Origin: JBFKPQ01 sp041628225
GTDB taxonomy: Bacteria; Actinomycetota; Acidimicrobiia; Spongiisociales; JAENVV01
Direction of reading: 5' to 3'
Length of the DNA stretch: 20,463 nt
Assembly: GCA_041628225.1 (NCBI GenBank)
Contig: JBFKPQ010000031.1
Span: 1 to 20,463, forward strand
Both the position numbers and the translations under genes were made by a program. The notes below the pieces were generated by a model, which saw only the letters and a program-made list of their open reading frames with translations, was not told the DNA's origin and did no database searches. Positions 1 through 6,351 of the stretch are shown piece after piece; positions within the stretch are counted from its first letter, which is position 1, and each line of letters opens with the position of its first letter.

Positions 1-309
1 CATGGCGAACTCCTCGCGCCACAGCCTGGCCCCGGTGAGGCGCGGGAGCAGGTAGTAGGTGGCTGCGAGATTGGCGAAGGTCAACCAACCGAACACCGCG
101 GCCGTCATCGCCATCGGCGCCAGGCGTCCGTACGAGAACGGTGCGGCGCCCGCCAGGAAACTCGGATAGGCGAGCTTCAAGGCGGCGACGAGCGCCAGAA
201 AGCCGGCGAGGACGAGAAACCCGAGCGAGAGGAAGACGTGGAGGCGGGCGGCCGCATCGGACCGGTCGGCCACAAAGCCGAGGGTGCTCCGATTCGTCGC
301 TTCAGCCAA
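1..309 (-). CDS. Haem-copper oxidase subunit I, cbb3/CcoN-like, N-terminal part (runs off left edge)
   Basis: The minus strand reads open for 103 codons to the window edge. The protein begins AEATNRSTLGF, has a long hydrophobic helix (about residues 25-48), then YGRLAP, AAVFGWLTFA and YYLLPRLTGARLW, which match the first two helices of cbb3-type oxidase subunit I. These enzymes reduce O2 using a low-spin haem and a haem-CuB centre in the membrane. I chose the TTG start at 309 because AAGGAGAGG lies just upstream with ideal spacing; an in-frame GTG at 330 has no such site. Odd point: CcoN proteins usually carry RPLHTNAVIFGW here, where His is a low-spin haem ligand. This protein has APMAMTAAVFGW, with Ala at the aligned position. 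It may be a divergent oxidase or a non-catalytic paralogue. The copper-site residues lie outside the window. Confidence 0.7.
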   Translation of the reverse strand, partial: MAEATNRSTLGFVADRSDAAARLHVFLSLGFLVLAGFLALVAALKLAYPSFLAGAAPFSYGRLAPMAMTAAVFGWLTFANLAATYYLLPRLTGARLWREEFAM

Positions 310-312
310 CTG

Positions 313-321
313 CCTCTCCTT
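313..321 (-). promoter_or_regulatory. Strong ribosome binding site deciding a TTG start
   Basis: On the minus strand AAGGAGAGG is followed by CAG and then TTG. AGGAG lies 6 bases from the TTG, ideal for ribosome binding. This places the start of the oxidase-like gene at 309 rather than at the in-frame GTG at 330. Confidence 0.6.
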
Positions 322-467
322 GCCATCCACCGTGTTTGTTCCGCCGCGGCGGGCCGAAGCATACCCGAAGGGCGCGCCCGTTCCGTTTCCTCTGTGGCGG
401 TTCGTCCGGCATTCTCGCTGGGCCGTCGCGAGCGCGTCAAAGCGACGACCTGAAGCGGCCGGATGGA

Positions 468-497
468 TTCAGAAACCGATACCCGATGTGCTAACAA
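468..497 (+). promoter_or_regulatory. Candidate promoter of the cytochrome b module, TTCAGA-N18-TAACAA
   Basis: TTCAGA at 468-473 is followed after 18 bases by TAACAA at 492-497. The surrounding GATTCAGAAAC (466-476) recurs exactly at 12856-12866 in front of nuoE, also as part of a TTCAGA-N18-TANNNT arrangement. The weak point is the last base of the -10 box (A rather than T). A competing -10 box TAACGT at 572-577 would give a leader of about 15 bases before the ATG at 599. Confidence 0.35.
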
Positions 498-598
498 TCA
501 GTCCGCACAGGTCGTTTCGTGGCGTGACGCCGCCCGTGCGAGGTGTGGCGACCGATGTGCGTTCGGCGCGGTAACGTGGTCCGTGAGATGAGAGATCG

Positions 599-1210
599 AT
601 GAACTGGCTGGCTCGGCTCGACGACAATCAGCGTTCGATCTTCGGTGGCATCGCCACCGCCGTCGGGGTGATCGCGATCACGCTCGGGGTCGTCTGGGCC
701 CATTACGCCAATTTCCCCATCGGTGAACGGGTCGACACCTTCCTGGCCGAGATCCCGCGCGGCTGGTGGTCGGTGACCATCGGTCAGATCGTCGCCGTGG
801 TCGGCAGTCAATTCGTCGTACTCGGTCTTCTCATGCTCTTCGTGATCAACAAGCCGATGACGTGGGCGCGGGCCGCGTTCACGTCGTTCATCGCGTGGTA
901 CGAGCTCATCCTGGTCTACGGCATCATCCCATCGGAGTGGCTTAACCTCACCCAGGGCCCGCTCGGGTGGACGTCGCAGAAAGAGATCCCCTTCATATCT
1001 CCGCTTCCGAGATGGCTCGTGCTCAACAATGAAGTCCGGCTCTCGCTCGCCGTGCTGAAGGACGCCATCTCCGGGGCCTATCACATGGTGGTTCTGGCCG
1101 GGGGCATCGTGTTCGCGTATGTCGTGCAGGACTTCGGCAAGCAGCCGGCGTCTGCGCAGACCGAAGCCACGTCGCCGTACGGCCGTCCGCTCGTGAAGGG
1201 CAGCCGCTGA
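599..1210 (+). CDS. Unknown four-helix membrane protein, first gene of the cytochrome b module
   Basis: I do not recognise this 203-residue protein. It has hydrophobic helices at about residues 13-34, 61-83, 90-110 and 156-176, and a Trp/Pro-rich stretch between the last two (about 113-140) that may lie along the membrane surface. The C-terminus is polar and ends KGSR. It has no CXXCH or iron-sulfur motif. The ATG at 599 follows a weak GAGATGAGAG sequence. Its stop codon TGA shares one base with the ATG of the ferredoxin gene, so the two are probably translationally coupled. Position at the head of a cytochrome b/Rieske/cytochrome c operon suggests an accessory or anchoring subunit, possibly a membrane dock for the ferredoxin. 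That role is inference from context only. Confidence 0.75.
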   Translation: MNWLARLDDNQRSIFGGIATAVGVIAITLGVVWAHYANFPIGERVDTFLAEIPRGWWSVTIGQIVAVVGSQFVVLGLLMLFVINKPMTWARAAFTSFIAWYELILVYGIIPSEWLNLTQGPLGWTSQKEIPFISPLPRWLVLNNEVRLSLAVLKDAISGAYHMVVLAGGIVFAYVVQDFGKQPASAQTEATSPYGRPLVKGSR

Positions 1211-1647
1211 TGGCCGGCGCACGCGACATCTGGTTCGAGACGCCGCCCATCCGCGACGACTACCAACTCGCCATCGTCGATCCGGAGTACTTGAAGGCGA
1301 ACGTCAAGCCCAAGCAGTTCCTGCACATCGACCAGTCCGAATGCATCCTCTGCGAAGGATGCGTCGACATCTGCCCGTGGAAGTGCATCCACTACTTGTC
1401 GACCGAGGCGATCGAGGAAGCCCATGGCGTTCCGCGTCCGGACAGTCCTGGGTTCTTCCTCGTCGACGAGGACGAATGCACGCGGTGTGCCCTCTGCGTC
1501 GACCGGTGCCCCACCAACGTGATCACGCTGGGAAAATTCGAAGGCTCGCTGTCCGATCAGGCCGCCGAAGCCGGGCTCGCTCCGTGGGACATCGACACCG
1601 GTCAGCGGGATCACAAGAATGGGTACGTCTACGGATTGCGAATGTGA
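1210..1647 (+). CDS. 2[4Fe-4S] ferredoxin associated with the cytochrome b complex
   Basis: The 145-residue protein has two complete [4Fe-4S] motifs of the C-X2-C-X2-C-X3-C-P type: C45/C48/C51/C55 in CILCEGCVDICP and C90/C93/C96/C100 in CTRCALCVDRCP. A spacer of 34 residues separates them, longer than in small clostridial ferredoxins. An extra Cys59 follows in PWKC. There is no signal peptide or membrane helix, so it should sit on the cytoplasmic side. It lies between a membrane protein gene (1-base overlap) and the cytochrome b gene (11-base gap), so it is very likely made with the quinol oxidoreductase. It could feed electrons to the complex or receive them from it; sequence alone does not give the direction. 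It is distinct from nuoI, which is present at 18430. Confidence 0.88.
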   Translation: MAGARDIWFETPPIRDDYQLAIVDPEYLKANVKPKQFLHIDQSECILCEGCVDICPWKCIHYLSTEAIEEAHGVPRPDSPGFFLVDEDECTRCALCVDRCPTNVITLGKFEGSLSDQAAEAGLAPWDIDTGQRDHKNGYVYGLRM

Positions 1648-1658
1648 GAGGTTGACGA

Positions 1659-2447
1659 GTGGCCAACGGCAACAACGACACCGGATTGCTGACCAAGGCG
1701 AAAGACGCCGCGTCGGAGGCGTGGACCAAGGTCCACGGCAGCCAGGTCATGGAATCCATCCTCCGTCCGGGATCTCCGTTCAAGAAGGGGTACTCCGACT
1801 CGCCCCGCAACCGGTCGTACGTGATCATGAACAACGTGCTGTACCACCTCCACCCCGTGAAGGTGAAGCGGCACGGCGTCCGGCTCTCGTACACCTTGTG
1901 TCTCGGTGGCCTCAGCTTCTTTCTCTTCATCCTGCTGACCATCACCGGCATCTTCCTGATGTTCTATTACGCACCGACCGCCGAAGCGGCGTATCGCGAC
2001 GTTCAGGAATTGTCGACCGCCGTGGCGTTCGGGTCGCTCGTCCGCAACATGCACCGGTGGGGCGCCCATTTCATGGTCCTCACGGTGTTCCTGCACATGA
2101 GCAGGGTCTTCTATCACGGGGCCTACAAACCGCCGCGCGAGTTCAACTGGGTCGTCGGCGTGATCCTGCTGTTGCTCACGCTCCTGCTGTCGTTCACCGG
2201 CTACCTCCTGCCCTGGGACCAGCTGGCTCTGTGGGCCGTGACGGTTGGGACGAACATGGCCGGATTCGTCCCCGTGTTCGGCCCCCAAGTGAAGTTCATC
2301 CTGCTCGGGGCGGCCGAGGTGTCGGCCGACACGATTCTCCGCTGGTACGTCCTCCACGTGTTGTTCTTCCCGTTCATCACCGTGATCTTCATGGCCGTTC
2401 ACTTCTGGCGTGTCCGGAAGGACGGCGGCATCTCCGGACCGCTGTAA
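1659..2447 (+). CDS. Cytochrome b, b6-type N-terminal half (menaquinol:cytochrome c reductase)
   Basis: The 262-residue protein is the four-helix, two-haem half of a split cytochrome b. Helix B carries H132 and H146 (RNMHRWGAH...FLHMSR) and helix D carries H233 and H248. The spacing is 14 and 15 residues, and the 15-residue spacing in helix D is typical of cytochrome b6 rather than mitochondrial cytochrome b. Cys81 in CLGG matches the cysteine that binds the extra haem (c-n/c-i) in b6f and Bacillus QcrB. GYLLPWDQ marks helix C and the quinol-oxidation side. An N-terminal soluble stretch of about 70 residues precedes helix A. The start is the GTG at 1659, with GAGAGG upstream; there is no better start nearby. 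It pairs with the next gene, which supplies the remaining three helices. Confidence 0.92.
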   Translation: MANGNNDTGLLTKAKDAASEAWTKVHGSQVMESILRPGSPFKKGYSDSPRNRSYVIMNNVLYHLHPVKVKRHGVRLSYTLCLGGLSFFLFILLTITGIFLMFYYAPTAEAAYRDVQELSTAVAFGSLVRNMHRWGAHFMVLTVFLHMSRVFYHGAYKPPREFNWVVGVILLLLTLLLSFTGYLLPWDQLALWAVTVGTNMAGFVPVFGPQVKFILLGAAEVSADTILRWYVLHVLFFPFITVIFMAVHFWRVRKDGGISGPL

Positions 2448-2456
2448 GGAGCTGGC

Positions 2457-3680
2457 ATGGCTGACATTCCAGAACATCTTCTTCGGCGATCTGCCGAGGC
2501 GAAGGCCAAGGCCCTCGGCATCCCGGTGGAGCAAGTGCTCGCCGAGATGAAGGGAGAGGCGCCTCCGTCGGGAGCCCAGCCGGAGGCCCCGTCGCCGCTG
2601 CCTCAACCGAAACCGTCGTCCTCTCCTGCCGAGGCCGCAGCCCCGGCTGAACCGGCTGCGGCGCCAGAGCCGGCTGCGGAAGCCGAGCCCGCCGCGGAAG
2701 CGTCGGCGCCGGCACCCGAACCCGCCGCGCCGCCCGCGGCTGCCGCCGCCGCCGGTCCGGTCGACTACGAGGCTGCGGCCGAACGCGCCGGCATGCCGGC
2801 CGGCCTGCTCGAGCGGTCGGTGAAGGCCAAGGCGAAGGCAACGGGTGCATCCGAAGCCGCCGTCCTGGCCGAGATGCTCGGCGACGAACCCCCCGCCGCC
2901 GACGTTCCGGCGGCCGACGCTCCGCCCGCCGTCAGTCCGGAGGCCGAGACACCCGCTCCAGCATCGCCGGCGCCTGCCGATCCAGCATCGCAAGCGGCCC
3001 CAGAGGCAGAACCTGGCGCCGACGTGGTGGAGATGCCCGCTCCCGCCGACGCGGCGCCGGCTGCACCGGCGGCTTCGACCGAGGTTCCGGCGGGTAGTCG
3101 GGTGGCAACCGCCGTGGCGCCCCGTCCCGTCGCCGCGCCCGAGGCGGCACCCGAAGGGATTCGGACGCAACGTCTCCTCACGGTCGTCAAGGCCAAGGCC
3201 ATCCAGCAGGTCAAAGCCGAACCCACGGACAAGGTCAACACGTGGCCGCATCTGATGATCGCCGAGTTCGCGGCGCTCATGGCCGTCACCGCGGTGCTCA
3301 TCGTCCTGTCGGTGATCCTGCAGGCGCCGCTGCTCGAGGCAGCCAACTTCAATGCCACGCCCAACCCGTCCAAGGCCCCCTGGTACTTCCTCGGCCTGCA
3401 GGAACTGCTGTCCTACTTCGACCCGCAGATCGCCGGCGTGACCGTTCCGACGATCATCGGTCTGGTCGGGTTCATGGCGATTCCGTACGTCGACCGGAAC
3501 CCCTCCAACAAGCCGGCGGATCGCAAGTTCGCCATCTTCATGTACACGTTCTTCATCATGGGATCGGCCACCCTCACGATCCTCGGGGTGCTCTTCCGAG
3601 GCAAGGGCTTCAACTTCACGTACCCGTGGTCGGATGGGATCTTCTTCGATGACCTGAAAGACTGGGTGAACTTCGAATGA
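2457..3680 (+). CDS. Cytochrome b C-terminal half (subunit-IV/QcrC-like) with long Ala/Pro-rich N-terminal arm
   Basis: The 407-residue protein has two parts. Residues from about 260 to the end form a subunit-IV-like membrane domain with three helices (about 265-288, 327-345, 358-380). The quinol-site motif, usually PEWY, reads APWY (307-310) within SKAPWYFLGLQELL. Residues 1-259 are unusual for the family: a helical motif (about 5-34, PEHLLRRSAEAKAKALG then VLAEMKGE) is repeated at about 113-143 (AGLLERSVKAKAKATG then VLAEMLGDEP), joined by Ala/Pro/Glu-rich linkers. The arm precedes the first helix and is predicted to be cytoplasmic if the usual topology holds. The ATG at 2457 has AAGGAG 7 bases upstream, so the arm is part of the gene. 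The Rieske gene overlaps its stop by 4 bases (ATGA). Confidence 0.88.
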   Translation: MADIPEHLLRRSAEAKAKALGIPVEQVLAEMKGEAPPSGAQPEAPSPLPQPKPSSSPAEAAAPAEPAAAPEPAAEAEPAAEASAPAPEPAAPPAAAAAAGPVDYEAAAERAGMPAGLLERSVKAKAKATGASEAAVLAEMLGDEPPAADVPAADAPPAVSPEAETPAPASPAPADPASQAAPEAEPGADVVEMPAPADAAPAAPAASTEVPAGSRVATAVAPRPVAAPEAAPEGIRTQRLLTVVKAKAIQQVKAEPTDKVNTWPHLMIAEFAALMAVTAVLIVLSVILQAPLLEAANFNATPNPSKAPWYFLGLQELLSYFDPQIAGVTVPTIIGLVGFMAIPYVDRNPSNKPADRKFAIFMYTFFIMGSATLTILGVLFRGKGFNFTYPWSDGIFFDDLKDWVNFE

Positions 3681-4546
3681 CCACTGCACAGCTCATAGCC
3701 GTCTTCGGTGGGGCGCTGGCCGTGTTCGCCGCCCTCGCCGCCTTCGTCATCGCCTACCGTCGGACGCCCGCCGAGGCGCCATGGGAGGCCCAACTCGACA
3801 AAGACGCCCGCGCCGCCGACTCGGGTGCCCTTCCCTCGGCGGTGTACGCGGCCCGCGAACCCGAGGCCGAGGTCGTGGCGGAAGCCGACGAGACCGAGGA
3901 GCCGAGTAGTCGCGTAGCGGTCGCCGTCGTCGAAGCACCCGTGGCGGCGGTGGCTTCGCAGCGCGTCGTCGAGATCTCTCCGGAGCAGGCGGGCGTCAAC
4001 CGCCGGCAGTTCTTCAACCGGGCCCTCGCCGGTACCTTCTTCGGATGGCTCGGCATGCTCGGCCTCGGCTCGCTGGCCATGCTGTGGCCTCGTGTCGCCG
4101 GCGGGTTCGGTTCCGACGTCGATGCGGGCCTCATCCAGGACATCCGCAACCAGATCTTCCAGCCCGACGGCACGATCACACCGTTCTTCTACCCCGAGGC
4201 GAAGGCATGGATCGTCCCGATCGAGCCCGACGAGCTGGCGGGTTCGCAGTTCGAGGGCATTTCGACGGATGCGGGCGGGCTCATGGCGGTGTGGCAGAAA
4301 TGTGTGCACCTCGGCTGTCGCGTGCCGTGGTGTCAGACCTCACAGGGTTTCGAGTGTCCGTGCCATGGCTCCAAGTACAACTCGGTCGGCGAGTACGAAG
4401 GCGGTCCCGCGCCGCGCAATCTCGACCGATTCGTGGTGGAGGACCAGGACGGCCGGTTCATCATCAAGACCGGCCAGGTCATCCCGACCGAGCGTGCCCA
4501 GGTGAAGAGCGTGAAGTATCCGCAAGGTGTGAGTTGCCTGGGGTGA
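3677..4546 (+). CDS. Rieske [2Fe-2S] protein of the cytochrome b complex
   Basis: The C-terminal domain of this 289-residue protein has both Rieske motifs: C209-V-H211-L-G-C214 and C227-P-C229-H230-G-S. C209, H211, C227 and H230 should bind the [2Fe-2S] cluster, and C214 with C229 should form the disulfide. It takes electrons from quinol at the outer side of the membrane and passes them to cytochrome c. There are two N-terminal membrane helices, about 5-27 and 118-138. A twin-arginine sequence NRRQFF (108-113) sits just before the second helix, as in Tat-dependent Rieske proteins. The polar linker between helices (about 28-107) is Ala/Glu-rich. Positive charges after helix 1 (YRRT) fit an N-out, loop-in, Rieske-out topology. 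An additional Cys219 lies between the motifs. The start ATG overlaps the preceding stop by 4 bases. Confidence 0.93.
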   Translation: MTTAQLIAVFGGALAVFAALAAFVIAYRRTPAEAPWEAQLDKDARAADSGALPSAVYAAREPEAEVVAEADETEEPSSRVAVAVVEAPVAAVASQRVVEISPEQAGVNRRQFFNRALAGTFFGWLGMLGLGSLAMLWPRVAGGFGSDVDAGLIQDIRNQIFQPDGTITPFFYPEAKAWIVPIEPDELAGSQFEGISTDAGGLMAVWQKCVHLGCRVPWCQTSQGFECPCHGSKYNSVGEYEGGPAPRNLDRFVVEDQDGRFIIKTGQVIPTERAQVKSVKYPQGVSCLG

Positions 4547-4550
4547 TCGC

Positions 4551-5984
4551 GTGAGCAGCATCGTCATCGTCGTCGTAGCCCTCGGCGCGCTCGCCTGGCT
4601 GGCCCTGCTCGTGGCCACCGGTCTGCGCGGCCGGTCCAGCGAGGAGATCCCGCCGAACCTCGAGCTGTTCAAGACCGACGACGAACTCGAAACGAGTCGC
4701 CTGGACCGTGTTCTGGCGGTGTCGGTGATCTTGGCCGGATTTCTCGCTATCTCGCTCCCGGTGTACTGGCTCGGCGAGGTGGATCGCCAGGAAGGCTTCG
4801 AGCACGAGTTCGAAGAGTTGGCGATCGAACGCGGCGAGCATCACGTCGATGAGTTCGCCTGCGCCTCGTGTCACGGCGCCGGATTGGTGGGCGGTGTTGC
4901 GAGCTACGTCGACGCACGTTCCGGCATCCAGGTGTCGTGGCTTGCACCCGCTTTGAACGACATCTACTACCGCTACTCGCGCGACGAGGTGAAGTTCTGG
5001 CTGCAGTACGGGCGGGCCAACAGTCCCATGCCCGCCTGGGGTGAACTCGGCAACGGTCCCATGAACGACGCCCAGCTGGAGGAGACGCTCGACTACCTCG
5101 AGCACATCCAGATCGGCCAGGCCGATGCGCTCGCGGCGACCGAAGCGCAGATCCAGCTCGCCATCAACGCGCTCGATCAGGCGGACGGCGTGGTGGCGAC
5201 GTCGATCGAAAACCAGGCAGAACTCATCGAGTTCTACGAGACCGCACCCGAGGTGCTCGCGCGGGTCGCGCCCGTCGCCGAGGCGGCACGGCAACTCCTC
5301 GACGCGGCCGGAGAAGGGATCGATGTCGACGAGGACGGACTGGCCGACCGCGTCGAAGCCGCCCTGACGGCGGCCACCGCCCAGGCCGAGGCCACCGGCT
5401 ACGCCCCGCTGGCCGGATTCGCCAAGACGTTCGACCCGCGCAACCCGGACACCGGCGGAGTCGGTGACGGCGATCTCGTCACGGCCACGGCTGCCGTGGC
5501 CCGCCTCGAAGAGGCAGCGCTCACCCTGCAGATCGCCACCGACAACCAGGAGCGGCTGCTGGAACAAGCGGAGTTCGGCCTCGCCTTCCTCGAGCAGGCC
5601 GCCGAGGAGCGGCTCTACTCGTTCGACATCCAGGCCGTGGCCGACGCCACCTTCGATGGAGACGTCGCCAAAGCCACCCGCGCCATCGGGGTGTATCAGG
5701 CCAACTGTGCGCGCTGTCACACGTCCGGCTACTCGGAAGGGCCCGCGTTCACCCAAGAGGCCGGTTCGGGCGGCTTCGGGCCGGCGCTGTGGGAAGGCCG
5801 CCCCAATGTCCAGTTCCTCGATGTGGAGTCGATGAAGGAGTTCATCGCCAACGGTTCGGAGATCGGGAAGGGCTACGGCGTCAACGGCATCGGGCGCGGC
5901 TACATGCCGGGCTTCGGAGCAGTGCTGACGGGAGAGGACCTCGATCTGGTCATCGAGTACCTACGCGGCGAGACCCTGAGGTGA
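4551..5984 (+). CDS. Membrane-anchored dihaem cytochrome c with a helical insert between haem domains
   Basis: The 477-residue protein has two haem-attachment motifs: C104-A-S-C107-H108, with likely axial Met160 in SPMPAWG, and C386-A-R-C389-H390, with likely axial Met452 in YMPGFG. Two N-terminal hydrophobic helices (about 3-22 and 53-75) anchor it, placing the haems on the outer face, where it should accept electrons from the Rieske protein. Between the haem domains lies a stretch of roughly 190 residues, Ala/Glu-rich and predicted mostly helical, containing a calcium-loop-like sequence D258-V-D260-E-D262-G-L-A-D266. Fused dihaem cytochrome c is typical of actinobacterial bc complexes (QcrC), but this spacer is unusually long. 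The start is GTG at 4551, four bases after the Rieske stop. Confidence 0.88.
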   Translation: MSSIVIVVVALGALAWLALLVATGLRGRSSEEIPPNLELFKTDDELETSRLDRVLAVSVILAGFLAISLPVYWLGEVDRQEGFEHEFEELAIERGEHHVDEFACASCHGAGLVGGVASYVDARSGIQVSWLAPALNDIYYRYSRDEVKFWLQYGRANSPMPAWGELGNGPMNDAQLEETLDYLEHIQIGQADALAATEAQIQLAINALDQADGVVATSIENQAELIEFYETAPEVLARVAPVAEAARQLLDAAGEGIDVDEDGLADRVEAALTAATAQAEATGYAPLAGFAKTFDPRNPDTGGVGDGDLVTATAAVARLEEAALTLQIATDNQERLLEQAEFGLAFLEQAAEERLYSFDIQAVADATFDGDVAKATRAIGVYQANCARCHTSGYSEGPAFTQEAGSGGFGPALWEGRPNVQFLDVESMKEFIANGSEIGKGYGVNGIGRGYMPGFGAVLTGEDLDLVIEYLRGETLR

Positions 5985-5988
5985 TGTG

Positions 5989-6351
5989 ATGCGACTGCTC
6001 ATCCGTGAAATCCTGTCCGCCAATCTGCTGTTCACGGGCATCCTGCTCACCCTCGTGTCCGTGATCGTGTTCTACGGCTCCGCCTATCTCATCACCGCCA
6101 CGAACCTCGGCAAGCGGCTTGCGTTCCTCGTCTCCGGCGCCGGGATCTTCGGCTGGACCGCGTTGAATTCGCTGTTGTTCGTCCTCTACGCACCGCGCGG
6201 GCCACGACCCGCCGACTTCGAGGGGCTCAACGCGTTCGAGATCCGGATCATCCCGCTCACGTTCATGCTGGCGTCGCTCATCCTCTTCGGGATGTTTCTC
6301 GTGGCGCTGTCGCGTTACGAGTCCGAGCAGGATCGCCAGGTCGACGCTTAG
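5989..6351 (+). CDS. Unknown small three-helix membrane protein, last gene of the cytochrome b module
   Basis: I do not recognise this 120-residue protein. It has hydrophobic helices at about residues 13-36, 43-67 and 87-108, a polar loop RGPRPADFEG between helices 2 and 3, and a charged C-terminus. No cofactor motif is visible. I chose the ATG at 5989 because GAGG of GAGGTGA lies 7 bases upstream; a GTG one codon earlier (5986) is possible. The gene follows the dihaem cytochrome c by only 4 bases, so it belongs to the same operon and may be a small accessory subunit or assembly factor. Its stop TAG (6349-6351) overlaps the stop of the convergent rex gene, leaving no room for a terminator between them. 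Confidence 0.72.
   Translation: MRLLIREILSANLLFTGILLTLVSVIVFYGSAYLITATNLGKRLAFLVSGAGIFGWTALNSLLFVLYAPRGPRPADFEGLNAFEIRIIPLTFMLASLILFGMFLVALSRYESEQDRQVDA

Larger units (their letters stand above)
310..598. other. Divergent intergenic control region
   Basis: About 290 bases separate the minus-strand oxidase gene from the plus-strand reductase operon. I see no convincing gene; the short open frames have skewed Arg/Ser/Pro composition and no family resemblance. On the plus strand there are two candidate -10 boxes, TAACAA at 492-497 and TAACGT at 572-577. On the minus strand TATGCT (plus coordinates 358-363) could be the -10 of the oxidase gene, leaving a leader of roughly 40 bases. A short inverted repeat GGCGT-G-ACGCC lies at 521-531 but may be chance in GC-rich DNA. 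No TTGTGAA-N6-TTCACAA Rex operator is present. Confidence 0.5.

Noticed and set aside
177..497. Minus-strand frame of 106 codons overlapping the oxidase gene start
   Set aside because: Its composition is Arg/Ser/Pro-rich. The overlapping frame that starts at 309 has a strong ribosome binding site and clear oxidase sequence.
521..531. GGCGT-G-ACGCC short palindrome as an operator
   Set aside because: Five-base GC-rich arms are common by chance here, and I found no second copy in other gaps.
2577..3170. Ala/Pro-rich coding stretch as a DNA tandem repeat array
   Set aside because: The codons vary throughout. The repetition is at the amino-acid level and in two helical motifs, not a DNA-level tandem repeat.
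1629..3689. A 686-codon open frame on the minus strand, antisense to cytochrome b and subunit IV
   Set aside because: It is rich in Gly, Arg, His and Glu with no domain, and lies opposite well-recognised cytochrome b genes. Long antisense frames of this kind are expected in GC-rich DNA.
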